DNA of 64,000 nucleotides from an uncultured Carboxylicivirga sp. (GTDB lineage: Bacteria; Bacteroidota; Bacteroidia; Bacteroidales; Marinilabiliaceae): positions 62,001 through 126,000 of the forward strand of contig CANNEA010000006.1 in the NCBI GenBank assembly GCA_947503525.1. The letters are read 5' to 3'. The translations under genes and the position numbers were made by a program. Every line of letters begins with the position of its first letter. Positions within the stretch are counted from its first letter, which is position 1. The notes beneath the pieces are model-generated. The model was not told the origin of the DNA and searched no databases. It saw nothing but the letters and a program-made list of their open reading frames with translations. Shown here one piece after another: positions 1 to 9,334 of this stretch.

Positions 1-751
1 TTAAGGATTTCTTACGATCAGAAGGAGCTATCATGCCTACTGAATCAAAAATAACATCATAGATTTTGTTTTCATCGTTGAAGTTTTTCTGGGTGTAATC
101 AATAACCTTGTCTGCGCCCAAAGATTTTACCATTTCGATATTCTTGGTACTGCAAACGGCAGTAACCTGTGCTTCATAATATTTTGCCAACTGAACTGAA
201 TAGGTGCCTAGACTTCCAGAAGCTCCATAAATAAGGACTTTTTGACCTTTTTGAATATTTGCCAGCCTTAGGACTAACAAAGCAGTTAATGCTCCATTGG
301 CCAGAGGAGCTGCCTCTTCATAGCTTAAATTGGTTGGCTTTATTGCTATAAGTCCATTCTCAGGCATACATTTATATTCAGCATAAGCGCCAAACTTATA
401 TCCCTCATAAGTAGATGCAAAGACTTGATCTCCAATCTTGTATTTGGTAACATCACAACCTAGCTCTGCAATTTCTCCGGCTAAATCCATTCCTAAGATC
501 TTATTTCTAGGACCATTAATTCCTAGTATCAATCTCATAATGGGCTTAAAGAAAAAATCTTTAACTGGTCCTAAACCAGGCCTAAAACCACGTATTTTGG
601 CATCACCAACATGAGCAGTAGTTGCATGAGTTTTTATCAGTACCTCATGAGGTTTCGGCACAGGTTTTTCAATGTTTTGTAGTTGAAGGACTTCTGGAGG
701 TCCATATTTTGTGCAAATTATTGCTTTCATACTTTCCAGTTCTTTGCTCAT
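1..751 (-). CDS. MDR-family NAD(P)-dependent oxidoreductase (quinone oxidoreductase-like), C-terminus beyond window
   Basis: Read on the complement from ATG at 751 (second possible start at 730, giving the usual MKAI opening of this family) and open to base 1, so the C-terminus lies outside the window. The N-terminal half is a GroES-like fold. It is followed by the Rossmann motif VLIYGASGSLG and then a stretch resembling ADKVIDY, both typical of zinc-independent quinone or enone reductases. The cysteine that binds catalytic zinc in alcohol dehydrogenases is not seen at the expected N-terminal place, which favours a quinone oxidoreductase-like enzyme. The substrate cannot be told from the sequence. 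It is transcribed away from the neighbouring methyltransferase. Confidence 0.85.
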   Translation of the reverse strand, partial: MSKELESMKAIICTKYGPPEVLQLQNIEKPVPKPHEVLIKTHATTAHVGDAKIRGFRPGLGPVKDFFFKPIMRLILGINGPRNKILGMDLAGEIAELGCDVTKYKIGDQVFASTYEGYKFGAYAEYKCMPENGLIAIKPTNLSYEEAAPLANGALTALLVLRLANIQKGQKVLIYGASGSLGTYSVQLAKYYEAQVTAVCSTKNIEMVKSLGADKVIDYTQKNFNDENKIYDVIFDSVGMIAPSDRKKSL

Positions 752-1116
752 ACTTAGATTTGTTATTTATAAACGATGAAAACGTGATTACTCTATAATA
801 TTTGCACTCTCAATTCCATTTAAATGTAATGAATTTATGTGGTTAATTGGGTCGTTATCTTGCTACTACCCTAAATGTATCGTTTTTTAATTATCTTTGA
901 TTTACTAAAATTAGTTGATGTATAATAGTAAGAAGGATTTGGTGAAGTAAATAACTTTTGCTGTCCTGCCTAAAGTTATCCCACGTTTTCAGTCGACAAT
1001 TCCTTGTCCTCTGATTTATCATGTATTATATTGTGATTTCAGTATTATGGCCATGTGCTAAATATGAAATATGCATTTTTAATCAGCTATTGATTAATAG
1101 CTTTAATTTAAATGTT
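752..1116. other. Divergent intergenic region, no gene seen
   Basis: AT-rich spacer between the divergent oxidoreductase and methyltransferase genes. I see no tRNA, open frame or strong hairpin. An ATG at 1021 is in frame with the methyltransferase, but the peptide it would add lacks conserved features, so 1021-1116 is more likely leader. Confidence 0.5.
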
Positions 1117-1890
1117 ATGAGTAAAGAAATTCAATCAATTCACGAATTCGACTTAAATTTAATTTGCGAATATTATTCTACCGTTAAACGACAAGGGCCC
1201 GGTAGCCCTGAAGTAACAAAGAGAGCATTAAGCTTTATTAATAATCTTAATGCCCAGTCACGCATTGCCGATATTGGGTGTGGAACCGGAGGACAGACCA
1301 TGGTATTGGCTCAAAATACTGCTGGGTTTGTTACTGGTATTGACATGTTTCAGATTTTTATAGACATCTTTAATTCAAATGCTCGAGAGTTGAAACTTGA
1401 AAATAGAGTTAAAGGTGAAGTTGGCTCCATGGAAAAACTCCAGTTTAAAGATGAGGAGTTAGATCTTATTTGGTCGGAAGGAGCCATTTATAACATTGGC
1501 TTTGAACAAGGTTTAATGGAGTGGAGAAGGTTTCTTAAGAAAGGTGGATACATTGCCGTATCAGAGGCTTCGTGGTTTACTGATGAACGACCTAAAGAGA
1601 TAGAAGATTTTTGGATGGATGTCTATCCGGGTATAGATACAATTGCTAATAAGCAAGCTCAGATGCAAAAAGCAGGTTACCTACCTGTTGCTTCATTTAT
1701 TTTGCCTGAGAATTGTTGGATAGAACATTTTTATGAGCCTCAGGTTCAGGCTGAAATTGACTTTCTAAATAAGCATGAAGGTAATAAGGCGGCAGAAGGT
1801 TTTATTGCCAATCAAAGGCACGAAACTCAATTATATTATAAGTACAAGGCGTATTATGGCTACGCTTTCTTTATAGGTAAAAAGATTTAA
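1117..1890 (+). CDS. Class I SAM-dependent methyltransferase
   Basis: A soluble protein of about 257 residues with the SAM-binding motif [10 protein letters not shown], an acidic residue at the end of strand 2 (GIDMF) and a Methyltransf_11/25-like core with post-motif [15 protein letters not shown]. The ATG at 1117 is chosen over the in-frame ATG at 1021 because [14 protein letters not shown] starts the conserved part and the preceding 32 residues look like translated leader. The methyl acceptor is unknown; relatives act on small molecules. It is a single-gene unit followed closely by a good terminator. Confidence 0.85.
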   Translation: MSKEIQSIHEFDLNLICEYYSTVKRQGPGSPEVTKRALSFINNLNAQSRIADIGCGTGGQTMVLAQNTAGFVTGIDMFQIFIDIFNSNARELKLENRVKGEVGSMEKLQFKDEELDLIWSEGAIYNIGFEQGLMEWRRFLKKGGYIAVSEASWFTDERPKEIEDFWMDVYPGIDTIANKQAQMQKAGYLPVASFILPENCWIEHFYEPQVQAEIDFLNKHEGNKAAEGFIANQRHETQLYYKYKAYYGYAFFIGKKI

Positions 1891-1897
1891 TTTAATC

Positions 1898-1930
1898 AAG
1901 GATTGCTCGCTTGGGCAATCCTTTTTTTTA
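1898..1930 (+). terminator. Rho-independent terminator of the methyltransferase gene
   Basis: A perfect 9-bp stem AAGGATTGC / GCAATCCTT with an 8-base loop, followed by a run of T. It begins 8 bases after the stop codon. Confidence 0.85.
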
Positions 1931-1977
1931 CCTGATTGTCCTGAAATGTAATGGATAAGAATTTAAGTCTGTTGTGT

Positions 1978-2799
1978 TTAATGTGTATAATTTGATAGTC
2001 CGGGATGTACTAGAAATTGTCCTCGTTCTTTAATGAAAATAGTGGGTTTTCTACCGGTTATTCTTTTAAAATCATTGATGAAATGAGCCTGATCAAAGTA
2101 ACCACAATGATAGGCAACTTTAGTTAAGTCGAGGGTTTTATTATTGTCCAGTAAACGGACTACTTCATTTATTCGAATGATTCTCAGATAGTGCTTCGGA
2201 CTAATGCCAACCTTATCTTTAAATTCCCTCTCTAATTGACGTTTGCCAATGAATACTCTGGAAGATAGTTCTTCTATTCTAATGCCTTTTGTATTTCGAA
2301 TAAGTTCTGCAGCAAGGTTAACGTAACTTATGTCTATGCTATTTTTATTTAATGTTTTTAGTAAATAACGTTCTGATCTATCAATCATTGCAGAAACACA
2401 TTTTTCTTTTCTCACCCGATGGCTGAAGTCACGAAATTGACTTCCCAGTACCAATGACATATCTTCAAAGCGATCTTTTAACAAAGAAGCTGGTACCCCG
2501 AAAATGTTAAAGATTCCTTCAGGCTTAAAACGTATGGCAAATACTTGAACATGATTGCCAAACTGTACCTCATGAGCTTGAGTAAATAATCCTAAAATCA
2601 TATAGTCAGGACTCTGTGACCATTTACTGTCTTTATTAAGATCGCAATGCAAATCGTTGAGGTGAATAATTAACTCCAGACAGCCATTAGGAATCATTTG
2701 CATTGAAATACGTCCGGATGCATTTGAATTAAAACTTCCTTCCCAAAAAAGTTCTACGAAAGGCATGAGCCCTATGCAAGGTTTATACTCGGTTATCAT
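1978..2799 (-). CDS. AraC-family transcriptional regulator with DUF6597-like N-terminal domain
   Basis: A 273-residue protein. Roughly residues 1-150 resemble the DUF6597-type sensing domain (opening ITEYKPCIGLMPFVELFWEG). The C-terminal ~100 residues form the double helix-turn-helix of AraC regulators, with ISPKHYLRIIRINEV and the second-helix signature YFDQAHFINDFKRITGRKP. It probably controls a few local genes in response to a small molecule; neither ligand nor target is visible. It stands alone between the methyltransferase (convergent) and an MBL hydrolase on the same strand. Confidence 0.88.
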   Translation of the reverse strand: MITEYKPCIGLMPFVELFWEGSFNSNASGRISMQMIPNGCLELIIHLNDLHCDLNKDSKWSQSPDYMILGLFTQAHEVQFGNHVQVFAIRFKPEGIFNIFGVPASLLKDRFEDMSLVLGSQFRDFSHRVRKEKCVSAMIDRSERYLLKTLNKNSIDISYVNLAAELIRNTKGIRIEELSSRVFIGKRQLEREFKDKVGISPKHYLRIIRINEVVRLLDNNKTLDLTKVAYHCGYFDQAHFINDFKRITGRKPTIFIKERGQFLVHPGLSNYTH

Positions 2800-2935
2800 T
2801 TCTACACGTATTGATTTTACTCAATATTTCCAAAAGCCTATTTTTTCTGAAAAATGGCTTATCATCTCACAATACTCAAATACAGGTTCACTTCTATGTG
2901 TATCAGCGTACTTATAACTAAACTGTTGGTTTCAA

Positions 2936-3664
2936 TTATAGTTCATTTCCCCAAAGTTCTTTCATCACATGGTCTAGGTCCATAAGAGCTTGACTGCAAT
3001 CGCCATTAAATGACGACCCATGCATGGTTGCCAGGGTTTTGGGTTTAAGTTCTGCCAAATTGTATAGTATTTTTTGTGTTCGTGAGGTATAGGGTGAGTA
3101 TTCCATTAAAGGTCCTTGTTCATAGTCAAGTAATGAACTTCTGTGTAAGCTTAAAATATCTTTATCTGTAATGGCATCAACAATTCCATTTTGATGAAAT
3201 AAATCAGAGCATAACAAAGTACCATTAGTTTCTTCATACATTACACCGGCATCCCAGCCATGGGGTAAATGAGGAGTTCTAATGAAGCGATAACTGTGCT
3301 TGCCTGTATTTAAGATGGCATTATCAGCCATTGCATGTGCAGGCCTTATCGCAAAATCGTTCATGTTTACCATAGCGCCGACCTCGCTGCAAACCGCTTG
3401 TGCATTGGGTGCAACTTGTAACCACTCATTAAGGGCACCGCATTCATCAACTTCAAAATGACTGAATCCAATCCACCTGAGTTGAGAAGGAGAAATAATC
3501 TTACTCACCTCTTCCAGTAAAAGAGGAAACATCTGTTTCATTCCCGCATGATATAACATGGGTTCGTCATCCTTTATTAGAAAGTGATTGAATTGCAAAT
3601 TAATTTCTTTAACAAATACCGATATACGGTACACATCCGGAGCAATTTCTGATACATTAATCAT
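2936..3664 (-). CDS. MBL-fold metallohydrolase, ODP/flavodiiron-like
   Basis: A 242-residue metallo-beta-lactamase-fold protein. The metal motif reads HFEVDECG: H-x-E-x-D is the variant of flavodiiron (oxygen-binding diiron) proteins rather than the hydrolytic HxHxDH, and a cysteine occupies the last ligand position. Later ligands probably lie in TPHLPHGWDAG, CSDLFHQ and TMHGSSF. No flavodoxin domain is attached, so it lacks the electron-donor half of a flavodiiron protein. It may bind a diiron site and act on O2, NO or peroxide, or be an uncharacterised hydrolase. Confidence 0.82.
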   Translation of the reverse strand: MINVSEIAPDVYRISVFVKEINLQFNHFLIKDDEPMLYHAGMKQMFPLLLEEVSKIISPSQLRWIGFSHFEVDECGALNEWLQVAPNAQAVCSEVGAMVNMNDFAIRPAHAMADNAILNTGKHSYRFIRTPHLPHGWDAGVMYEETNGTLLCSDLFHQNGIVDAITDKDILSLHRSSLLDYEQGPLMEYSPYTSRTQKILYNLAELKPKTLATMHGSSFNGDCSQALMDLDHVMKELWGNEL

Positions 3665-3964
3665 GATTTTACATTTTTATTAAACCATTTTGAACAGAAA
3701 CGAAAGTAGTGTTGGAATATCAGGTATGATTGTAAAAATGCGACATTATTAATCTGCTTACATCCATCTTACTCTTGAAGTTTAATTTAATAAGGCAATT
3801 TAGAAGGACTATAAGCGGTTTTAGATATGACTATGTTCTTTTTTCAGAACCCAGTATTCTAGATTAAAAGTTAAAGCAATAAGGCTTAACCAAAAGAACA
3901 ATTGTCAATTATCCAACTTTGTTAGGCCCAAAACAGAAAGTACTGGAATAGCGTTAATGTGTAA
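3665..3964. other. Intergenic region, nothing recognised
   Basis: AT-rich spacer between two minus-strand genes. I see no open frame, RNA gene or clear hairpin. Confidence 0.5.
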
Positions 3965-4999
3965 TTATGAGGTTTTTTGCTTCTTTAATATTTTAACAAT
4001 TCTATTATTTATGATTTGCGATAGATTCCAATTATACAGTTTTGAATCCGTTGTGCTGTAATACTCAACAACTACTGCATCAAGATCTTTGTGATAAAAA
4101 GCAAAGCTCTGGTATCCCGGAACCCAACCAGAATGTTCATACTTATATATGGAATTATATATTTCCTGTTCTCCAGGTTTAAATATTGATCCATCGTTTA
4201 AAGCTCTTAGGAAAATACCAACGTCTTCGGCTGAAGCTACCATGCCATATTCGTCGGACTTTAAATCAAAGGGATGTCCTACATGATAGCCACTCATCAC
4301 ATCTTCCATATTTACTTCATTTATCGAACCAAAGGTATTATTCAAATTTAGTGGCCTTAAAACTTCTTTCTGAATGTATTGGAAATTGCTATAACCAAGT
4401 ACATCATCCATTATTTTATTTAATAGTAAGTAGTTGGTGTTGCAATACTCATAGTCTTCACCGGGTTTAAAATTAGCCGGCATGTCCAAAATTAAATTAA
4501 GGCTTTCTTCATAACTTATTGGAGCTACCCAAAAATTAGGCGCATCTGTATAATTGGGAATCCCACTTTTATGCTGTATCATCAAACTCAAGGTGATTTT
4601 GTCAGCATAAGCGATTCTTCCCACCAGTTCAGGTAAATAATCAGCAATGGTTTTATCCAGAGAAAGTCGTCCATCATTTACTAATTTAGTAACAGCCACT
4701 GCATCATATAATTTACTAATACTTGCAATCTTAAATAGTGCTTTAGGTTTGGCAGGAATCTGGGTTTCTCTATTGTGCCAACCGGAAGCAAAAAACTGAG
4801 GAGCCTTACCCGCCTGATCTACATAAACGATCATTCCGTCAAATCCATGCCCAATGGCTTCATTGCACTGCTCCTGAATTGTATCCGGCAGGGGTAGTAT
4901 CCAGGCCTTTACCAATAACCATGGAACGAAAAAAAGTGAAATAATAGTTCCAACAGCCAATGCTATTCTGATTACTAGTTTTGTATGATTTTTTTTCAT
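3965..4999 (-). CDS. Serine hydrolase of the class C beta-lactamase / D-Ala-D-Ala carboxypeptidase family
   Basis: About 344 residues from ATG 4999 (an ATG at 5026 would add nine residues before the signal). An N-terminal membrane or signal segment VIRIALAVGTIISLFFVPWL is followed by the beta-lactamase (PF00144) fold. Catalytic motifs are visible: SxxK as SISK, YxN as YCN within EYCNTNY, and HSG near the C-terminus (EHSGWVPGYQSF), replacing KTG. It is probably a periplasmic, membrane-anchored esterase or peptidase acting on peptidoglycan or small esters. Nothing points to true antibiotic resistance, since this large family is mostly not resistance enzymes. Confidence 0.88.
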   Translation of the reverse strand: MKKNHTKLVIRIALAVGTIISLFFVPWLLVKAWILPLPDTIQEQCNEAIGHGFDGMIVYVDQAGKAPQFFASGWHNRETQIPAKPKALFKIASISKLYDAVAVTKLVNDGRLSLDKTIADYLPELVGRIAYADKITLSLMIQHKSGIPNYTDAPNFWVAPISYEESLNLILDMPANFKPGEDYEYCNTNYLLLNKIMDDVLGYSNFQYIQKEVLRPLNLNNTFGSINEVNMEDVMSGYHVGHPFDLKSDEYGMVASAEDVGIFLRALNDGSIFKPGEQEIYNSIYKYEHSGWVPGYQSFAFYHKDLDAVVVEYYSTTDSKLYNWNLSQIINNRIVKILKKQKTS

Positions 5000-5061
5000 A
5001 TGATAATATTTTCTTTCAATTGCCATATGGAACTCGCCTGAAAAAACATCATTCTCGTGTG

Positions 5062-5146
5062 TGAGAACTTTTTCTCATGACTCGTTTCATGTGCTTAAAG
5101 TTAGGATGTAAATACTAGCCGATCGACTAGCAAGTGAGAATTTACA
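5062..5146. promoter_or_regulatory. Two inverted repeats upstream of the serine hydrolase gene
   Basis: Two dyads lie in the 315-base gap upstream of the serine hydrolase: TGAGAA-4-TTCTCA at 5062-5077, and a nested dyad at 5107-5146 with outer arms TGTAAAT/ATTTACA enclosing two CTAG boxes eight bases apart. They could be operator sites or a leader hairpin. The rest of the gap (5000-5314) shows no gene. Confidence 0.3.
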
Positions 5147-5314
5147 CGATTCTCCGAAATCATAATATATGTATCAGGATTATCTTATTTTTCAGTCCTT
5201 ATAAGTTTACCCTGCTTAGTCTTTAACACTCTTTTTGAGCAGATTGTTTGATTTTAAGATATTAGTAAATTAATTGTAGATAAAGTCGCGAAATGTGAGT
5301 GGATTGTTCACATC

Positions 5315-6241
5315 CTATTTTAAAAAATCAAGATTTCGCCTTAGGCCTTTATACTTAGTGCGTTTAACCGCTGATTTGCGGAATAATTCTTTAAAATGCT
5401 CGTCATTCATATTGTGCCAATCGTCTTTGCTCAATGATAAAAGATCGGCGTGTGGAGAAAATTCCGGCTCTTTAGTTGGGCGAGATTTCCAGTTCCATGG
5501 GCATACTTCCTGGCAAATATCGCATCCAAAGGCCCAGTTCTCCATTTGATCTTTAAACTGTTCAGGTATAGCTTCTCGGTGTTCGATTGTAAGGTAAGAG
5601 ATGCATTTATTCGAATCTAGCTTATAGTTTCCAATTAAGGCTTTAGTAGGGCAGGCATCTATACAACGCTGGCATCCTCCGCAAGCTTCTTTTATTGGGG
5701 TGTCGGCCTCTAACTCCATATTAATTATCATTTCACCAATCAGTACAAAACTGCCATGTGTTTTATGAATCAGGTTGGTGTTTTTCCCAATCCAGCCAAG
5801 TCCGCTTTTAGCAGCCCAGGCTCTATCCAGCACAGGGGCGGAGTCGGTGAATAGCCGTCCATCCAGTTCAGGATAGAGTTCTGCTTTAATGAAATCAAAA
5901 AGTACTTGTAGCTTATCTTTTATCACAAAGTGATAATCTTTACCATAGGCATAACGTGCCAGCTTAGGGGCTTCTTCATCTTGCTGAAGAACTTTAGGTT
6001 TGTAATTGAGAAGAACCGAAACCACAGTGCGAGAACCTTCCACTAATAAAGTGGGATCGAGGCGTTTCTCAAAGTGATTATTCATATAGCTCATGTCGGC
6101 CTGGTAGCCTTTATCCAACCAGGTTCTCAAATGTCCTTCATCCTCACTCAAATGCTCAGCCCTGGAAAAACCAATGTCTGTAAAACCCAATTCAAGCGCT
6201 TTATCGCGGATCATATGTTTTGAACTTAGCGCTTTATGCAT
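5315..6241 (-). CDS. queG: Epoxyqueuosine reductase QueG
   Basis: A 308-residue cytoplasmic enzyme catalysing the last step of tRNA queuosine synthesis: reduction of epoxyqueuosine to queuosine at position 34, using cobalamin and two [4Fe-4S] clusters (family knowledge). Two cluster motifs are visible: CGGCQRCIDACPTKAL near residues 188-203 and CDICQEVCPW near 240. The N-terminal half (GFTDIGFSRAEHL; LGWIGKNTNLIHK) is the cobalamin-binding DUF1730 region. Length matches the short Bacteroidota form without C-terminal HEAT repeats. The protein depends on Fe-S assembly, whose operon lies just upstream on the same strand. Confidence 0.95.
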   Translation of the reverse strand: MHKALSSKHMIRDKALELGFTDIGFSRAEHLSEDEGHLRTWLDKGYQADMSYMNNHFEKRLDPTLLVEGSRTVVSVLLNYKPKVLQQDEEAPKLARYAYGKDYHFVIKDKLQVLFDFIKAELYPELDGRLFTDSAPVLDRAWAAKSGLGWIGKNTNLIHKTHGSFVLIGEMIINMELEADTPIKEACGGCQRCIDACPTKALIGNYKLDSNKCISYLTIEHREAIPEQFKDQMENWAFGCDICQEVCPWNWKSRPTKEPEFSPHADLLSLSKDDWHNMNDEHFKELFRKSAVKRTKYKGLRRNLDFLK

Positions 6242-6303
6242 GGGGTTTTTCTTTTAGTTCATTAGTGATTAGGTCTATACAGTTAACCTAATACCACCTA
6301 CCT

Positions 6304-6750
6304 TTAGCCCAATTTAATGTCTTTTTCTTTACAAAACGATATCACGCTTTCTTTTAACTGGCTAATCAGATCATCATCTAATTTTTGGTAGTCCATTTCA
6401 TGCGGTTCGCCTTGGTTAAAAAGAAATCGTATGCTAGTCACCTTTATTTGCACTTCTTTAATGTTGGACCATTGAAATTGCTCAGCTTTGGCAAACATTG
6501 AAGCCTTAATTTTCACAATGGTGGAGTCGATATGTATATATGCTTTGGCCCAGAAGGTGAGGGGATTAAATCCAAATCCCATTGCCAGATAATATACACC
6601 TGCAATTCCAAAAATAATAAGCTGAGTAGAACTAAAAAACGCCTCTTTACGAATAATAAAGTACGCCACTGCGGCTAATAACAAACTGCCCATGGCAATG
6701 CGGAATATGTTTCTGGGAAACTTTCGGATTAAGTCGATGTGTAATACCAT
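6304..6750 (-). CDS. Small membrane protein with PH-like C-terminal half, function unknown
   Basis: 148 residues. Two hydrophobic segments near residues 16-33 and 42-60 are followed by a soluble part rich in beta strand (YIHIDSTIVKIKASMF, WSNIKEVQIKVTSIRF) that resembles bacterial PH-like domains found after paired transmembrane helices. No catalytic motif is seen. It lies 62 bases upstream of queG on the same strand and may be cotranscribed. Function not recognised. Confidence 0.7.
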   Translation of the reverse strand: MVLHIDLIRKFPRNIFRIAMGSLLLAAVAYFIIRKEAFFSSTQLIIFGIAGVYYLAMGFGFNPLTFWAKAYIHIDSTIVKIKASMFAKAEQFQWSNIKEVQIKVTSIRFLFNQGEPHEMDYQKLDDDLISQLKESVISFCKEKDIKLG

Positions 6751-6897
6751 GTTGACTAAAAATTTAACGTTTGTCTGTTTTGCCGAAGAATTAATGTCGG
6801 AGCTGTCCTGCTAAAGTAAAAACAATAAGAAGGCAACTTGACAGCCTCATACTCATTAATTAATCGGGTATAGTTCGTTTATGCTGCTAAAATAAGA

Positions 6898-6919
6898 AAA
6901 GCTCCCGTAAGAGAGCTTT
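6898..6919 (-). terminator. Probable terminator of the suf operon
   Basis: Stem AAAGCTC / GAGCTTT with an 8-base loop. On the minus strand it is followed by a T-rich stretch (TTCTTATTTT). It lies about 100 bases downstream of the sufT stop codon, the last gene of the operon. Confidence 0.65.
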
Positions 6920-7018
6920 ATACTTTATAAATTTGATTAGAGTTATTGTCAACTTCAAATCGGAAATCAATAACAATATCTATTGATCTAATGGTCCATT
7001 AACTGGATGTCAGATAAT

Positions 7019-7336
7019 CTACAATAGTCCCAATTCCAGTAAAGCCTCTTCCGACAACATATCTTTAGTCCATGGCGGATCAAAAGTCAGATTTAAATCC
7101 ACATGTGTAATGCCATCAATTGCTGCTACTTTATCGTGCACCTCTTCGGGTAATGATTCAGCTACAGGACAATTAGGCGAAGTTAAGGTCATCACAATTC
7201 TGGCCTTTCCATCATCATCCACATCAATCTCATATATTAATCCCAGGTCATACACATTCACTGGTATCTCAGGGTCAAATATTGTTTTGATTACTTCTAT
7301 TATTTTGGCTTCCTGTTGTAAAAAATCGGTTCCCAT
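7019..7336 (-). CDS. sufT: SufT-like MIP18/DUF59 Fe-S assembly protein
   Basis: A 105-residue protein covering the whole MIP18 (DUF59) family, with the signature IFDPEIPVNVYDLGLIYEI and the conserved cysteine in TLTSPNCPVAESLP. Family members help maturation of Fe-S proteins, probably at a late carrier step, and commonly close the SUF operon in Bacteroidota. It is the last gene of sufBCDSET, 138 bases after sufE, and the operon terminator follows it. Confidence 0.9.
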   Translation of the reverse strand: MGTDFLQQEAKIIEVIKTIFDPEIPVNVYDLGLIYEIDVDDDGKARIVMTLTSPNCPVAESLPEEVHDKVAAIDGITHVDLNLTFDPPWTKDMLSEEALLELGLL

Positions 7337-7474
7337 TGTCTTCTATTTCTCTGTTAAACAGCTTTATTTACTTTTGGTTTAGTTGTCAGGCCTAAGTGAT
7401 GTATTTATTTCTTTTTTCAAATGACTTCTATATCCCTTTTATTTAAAGCATAACTAATCACTATGCCCTAATGA

Positions 7475-7906
7475 CTAGCTACTTTGTTTTGCTTTAAAAG
7501 CCAGGGCGTACAAACGCATTTGCTTAATCATAGCCACCAAACCATTCGAACGGGTAGGAGAGAGGTGCTCTTTCAAACCTATTTCTTCTACAAATGTTAA
7601 GTCATTTTCAAGTATCTCATCTGGCGTACGTCCATCTAAGGCACGAACCAATAACCCGACAATACCTTTTACAATTATTGCATCACTATCAGCTACATAA
7701 TGTATTTTGCCATCCTTCAATTCACCGTGTAACCACACCCTCGACTGACATCCTTCAATTAAATTAGTATCAAGGCGGTATTCTTCTTCAAAGCCTTCCA
7801 GATCATTTCCGATTTCAATAAGATAAGAGTATTTGTCCATCCAATCATCAAAGACTGAAAATTCTTCAACTATCTCTTCTTGTATTTCTTTTATGGTCAT
7901 CCCCAT
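7475..7906 (-). CDS. sufE: SufE sulfur acceptor
   Basis: 143 residues. SufE accepts persulfide sulfur from the cysteine desulfurase SufS and passes it to the SufBCD scaffold. The sulfur-accepting cysteine is visible in NLIEGCQSRVWL. The opening IQEEIVEEFSVFDDWMDKYSYLIEIG is typical of the family and the length is normal. It follows sufS by 85 bases in the operon. Confidence 0.95.
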   Translation of the reverse strand: MGMTIKEIQEEIVEEFSVFDDWMDKYSYLIEIGNDLEGFEEEYRLDTNLIEGCQSRVWLHGELKDGKIHYVADSDAIIVKGIVGLLVRALDGRTPDEILENDLTFVEEIGLKEHLSPTRSNGLVAMIKQMRLYALAFKAKQSS

Positions 7907-7991
7907 GTATATTTTAACAAATACAGAATGTATATATAATCCTGTACGTCTGTATTTAAATCAGATGGTAAAATTGCTATTTTTCAGTGAA

Positions 7992-9212
7992 TCATGCAAA
8001 CAGCAGGCTGACACGCTTAACGCCTGCTACCAAACGATCAATTTCTTCTTTGGTATTATAAACGGCAAAGGAGGCTCTTACAGTTCCGGGTATATTATAA
8101 CGTTGCATCAGAGGCTGTGCGCAATGATGGCCTGTACGAACGGCCAATCCTAATTTATCCAGCATAGTACCCATATCAAAAGGATGAATATTACCCACGA
8201 TAAACGAAATTACGCTGGCCTTTTCCTTAGCTGTGCCATAAAACTGGATGCCTGGAATCTGACTTAACTGTTCCATCCCATATTCCAGAAGTTCCTGCTC
8301 ATATGCCGCAATATTCTCCAGACCTATAGCATTGACATAGTCGATGGCTGCACCCATTCCAACGGCTCCACTGTAATCAGGAGTACCAGCCTCAAACTTA
8401 AATGGAAGTTCATTAAACGTTGTGCCATCGAATGATACCGTTTGAATCATCTCGCCACCACCCTGATAAGGCTCCATTTTATTCAGCCATTCTTCCTTAC
8501 CATATAAAGCACCAATACCGGTAGGACCATATATTTTATGCCCACTAAATACATAGAAGTCGCAATCTAAAGCCTGCACATCCACCTTAAGATGCTGGAC
8601 AGCTTGCGCTCCATCAATCATTACAGGAATTGATTTAGCATGCGCGCGATCAATAATAGTTTTAATGGGATTGATTGTACCCAGTGCATTGGATATATGC
8701 GCAACTGCAACAAGTTTCGTACGTTCGGTCAAAAAATCGTCCAGATCATCAAGAACCAATTCTCCGGCATCATTAATAGGAATGACTTTAAGTACAATGC
8801 CTTTACGTTTTTCCAGAAGTTGCCAGGGTACAATATTAGAATGATGTTCCAATTGAGAAACAATAACCTCGTCACCCGCCTTTAAAAATGATTCTCCAAA
8901 TGAAGTGGCGATCAAGTTAATAGCTTCGGTGGTGCCTCGTGTGAAAATCACCTCGTGCGAGTGAGGAGCATTGATAAAGTTTTGCACTTTTACCCGCGCA
9001 TCTTCAAACGCTTGAGTACAAACATTACTCAAGTGATGTACCCCACGATGAATATTACTGTTATAAGTGGTATATACTTCGTCAATGGCATCAATCACCT
9101 GTTGCGGTTTATGAGCCGTAGCAGCATTATCGAAATAGGCTAATGGCTTTCCATGTACCATTTGATCCAGTATTGGAAAGTCCTTTCTAATCTTCTGTAT
9201 ATCTATGCTCAT
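7992..9212 (-). CDS. sufS: Cysteine desulfurase SufS
   Basis: A 406-residue PLP enzyme of aminotransferase class V, group II, taking sulfur from L-cysteine for Fe-S cluster assembly. The PLP lysine is in YVFSGHKIYGPTG, and the persulfide-forming cysteine is in the short loop RTGHHCAQPLM, typical of the SufS rather than the IscS type. The start MSIDIQKIRKDFPIL is standard. It sits between sufD and sufE, its partner. Confidence 0.96.
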   Translation of the reverse strand: MSIDIQKIRKDFPILDQMVHGKPLAYFDNAATAHKPQQVIDAIDEVYTTYNSNIHRGVHHLSNVCTQAFEDARVKVQNFINAPHSHEVIFTRGTTEAINLIATSFGESFLKAGDEVIVSQLEHHSNIVPWQLLEKRKGIVLKVIPINDAGELVLDDLDDFLTERTKLVAVAHISNALGTINPIKTIIDRAHAKSIPVMIDGAQAVQHLKVDVQALDCDFYVFSGHKIYGPTGIGALYGKEEWLNKMEPYQGGGEMIQTVSFDGTTFNELPFKFEAGTPDYSGAVGMGAAIDYVNAIGLENIAAYEQELLEYGMEQLSQIPGIQFYGTAKEKASVISFIVGNIHPFDMGTMLDKLGLAVRTGHHCAQPLMQRYNIPGTVRASFAVYNTKEEIDRLVAGVKRVSLLFA

Positions 9213-9334
9213 TTGTCTCTTGTATATTGTCTGTAGTCCTCAGTGATTAATGAAAAATATTATCCTTCATCAGAATTTAATTGACTGGTAATTTATTTAC
9301 CAATAACTAAATCCTAATCCGATATCATTAGCCA

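Noticed and set aside
3965-4999. Beta-lactam resistance gene
   Set aside because: It belongs to the broad serine hydrolase family; the HSG motif and divergent sequence do not indicate a true class C beta-lactamase.
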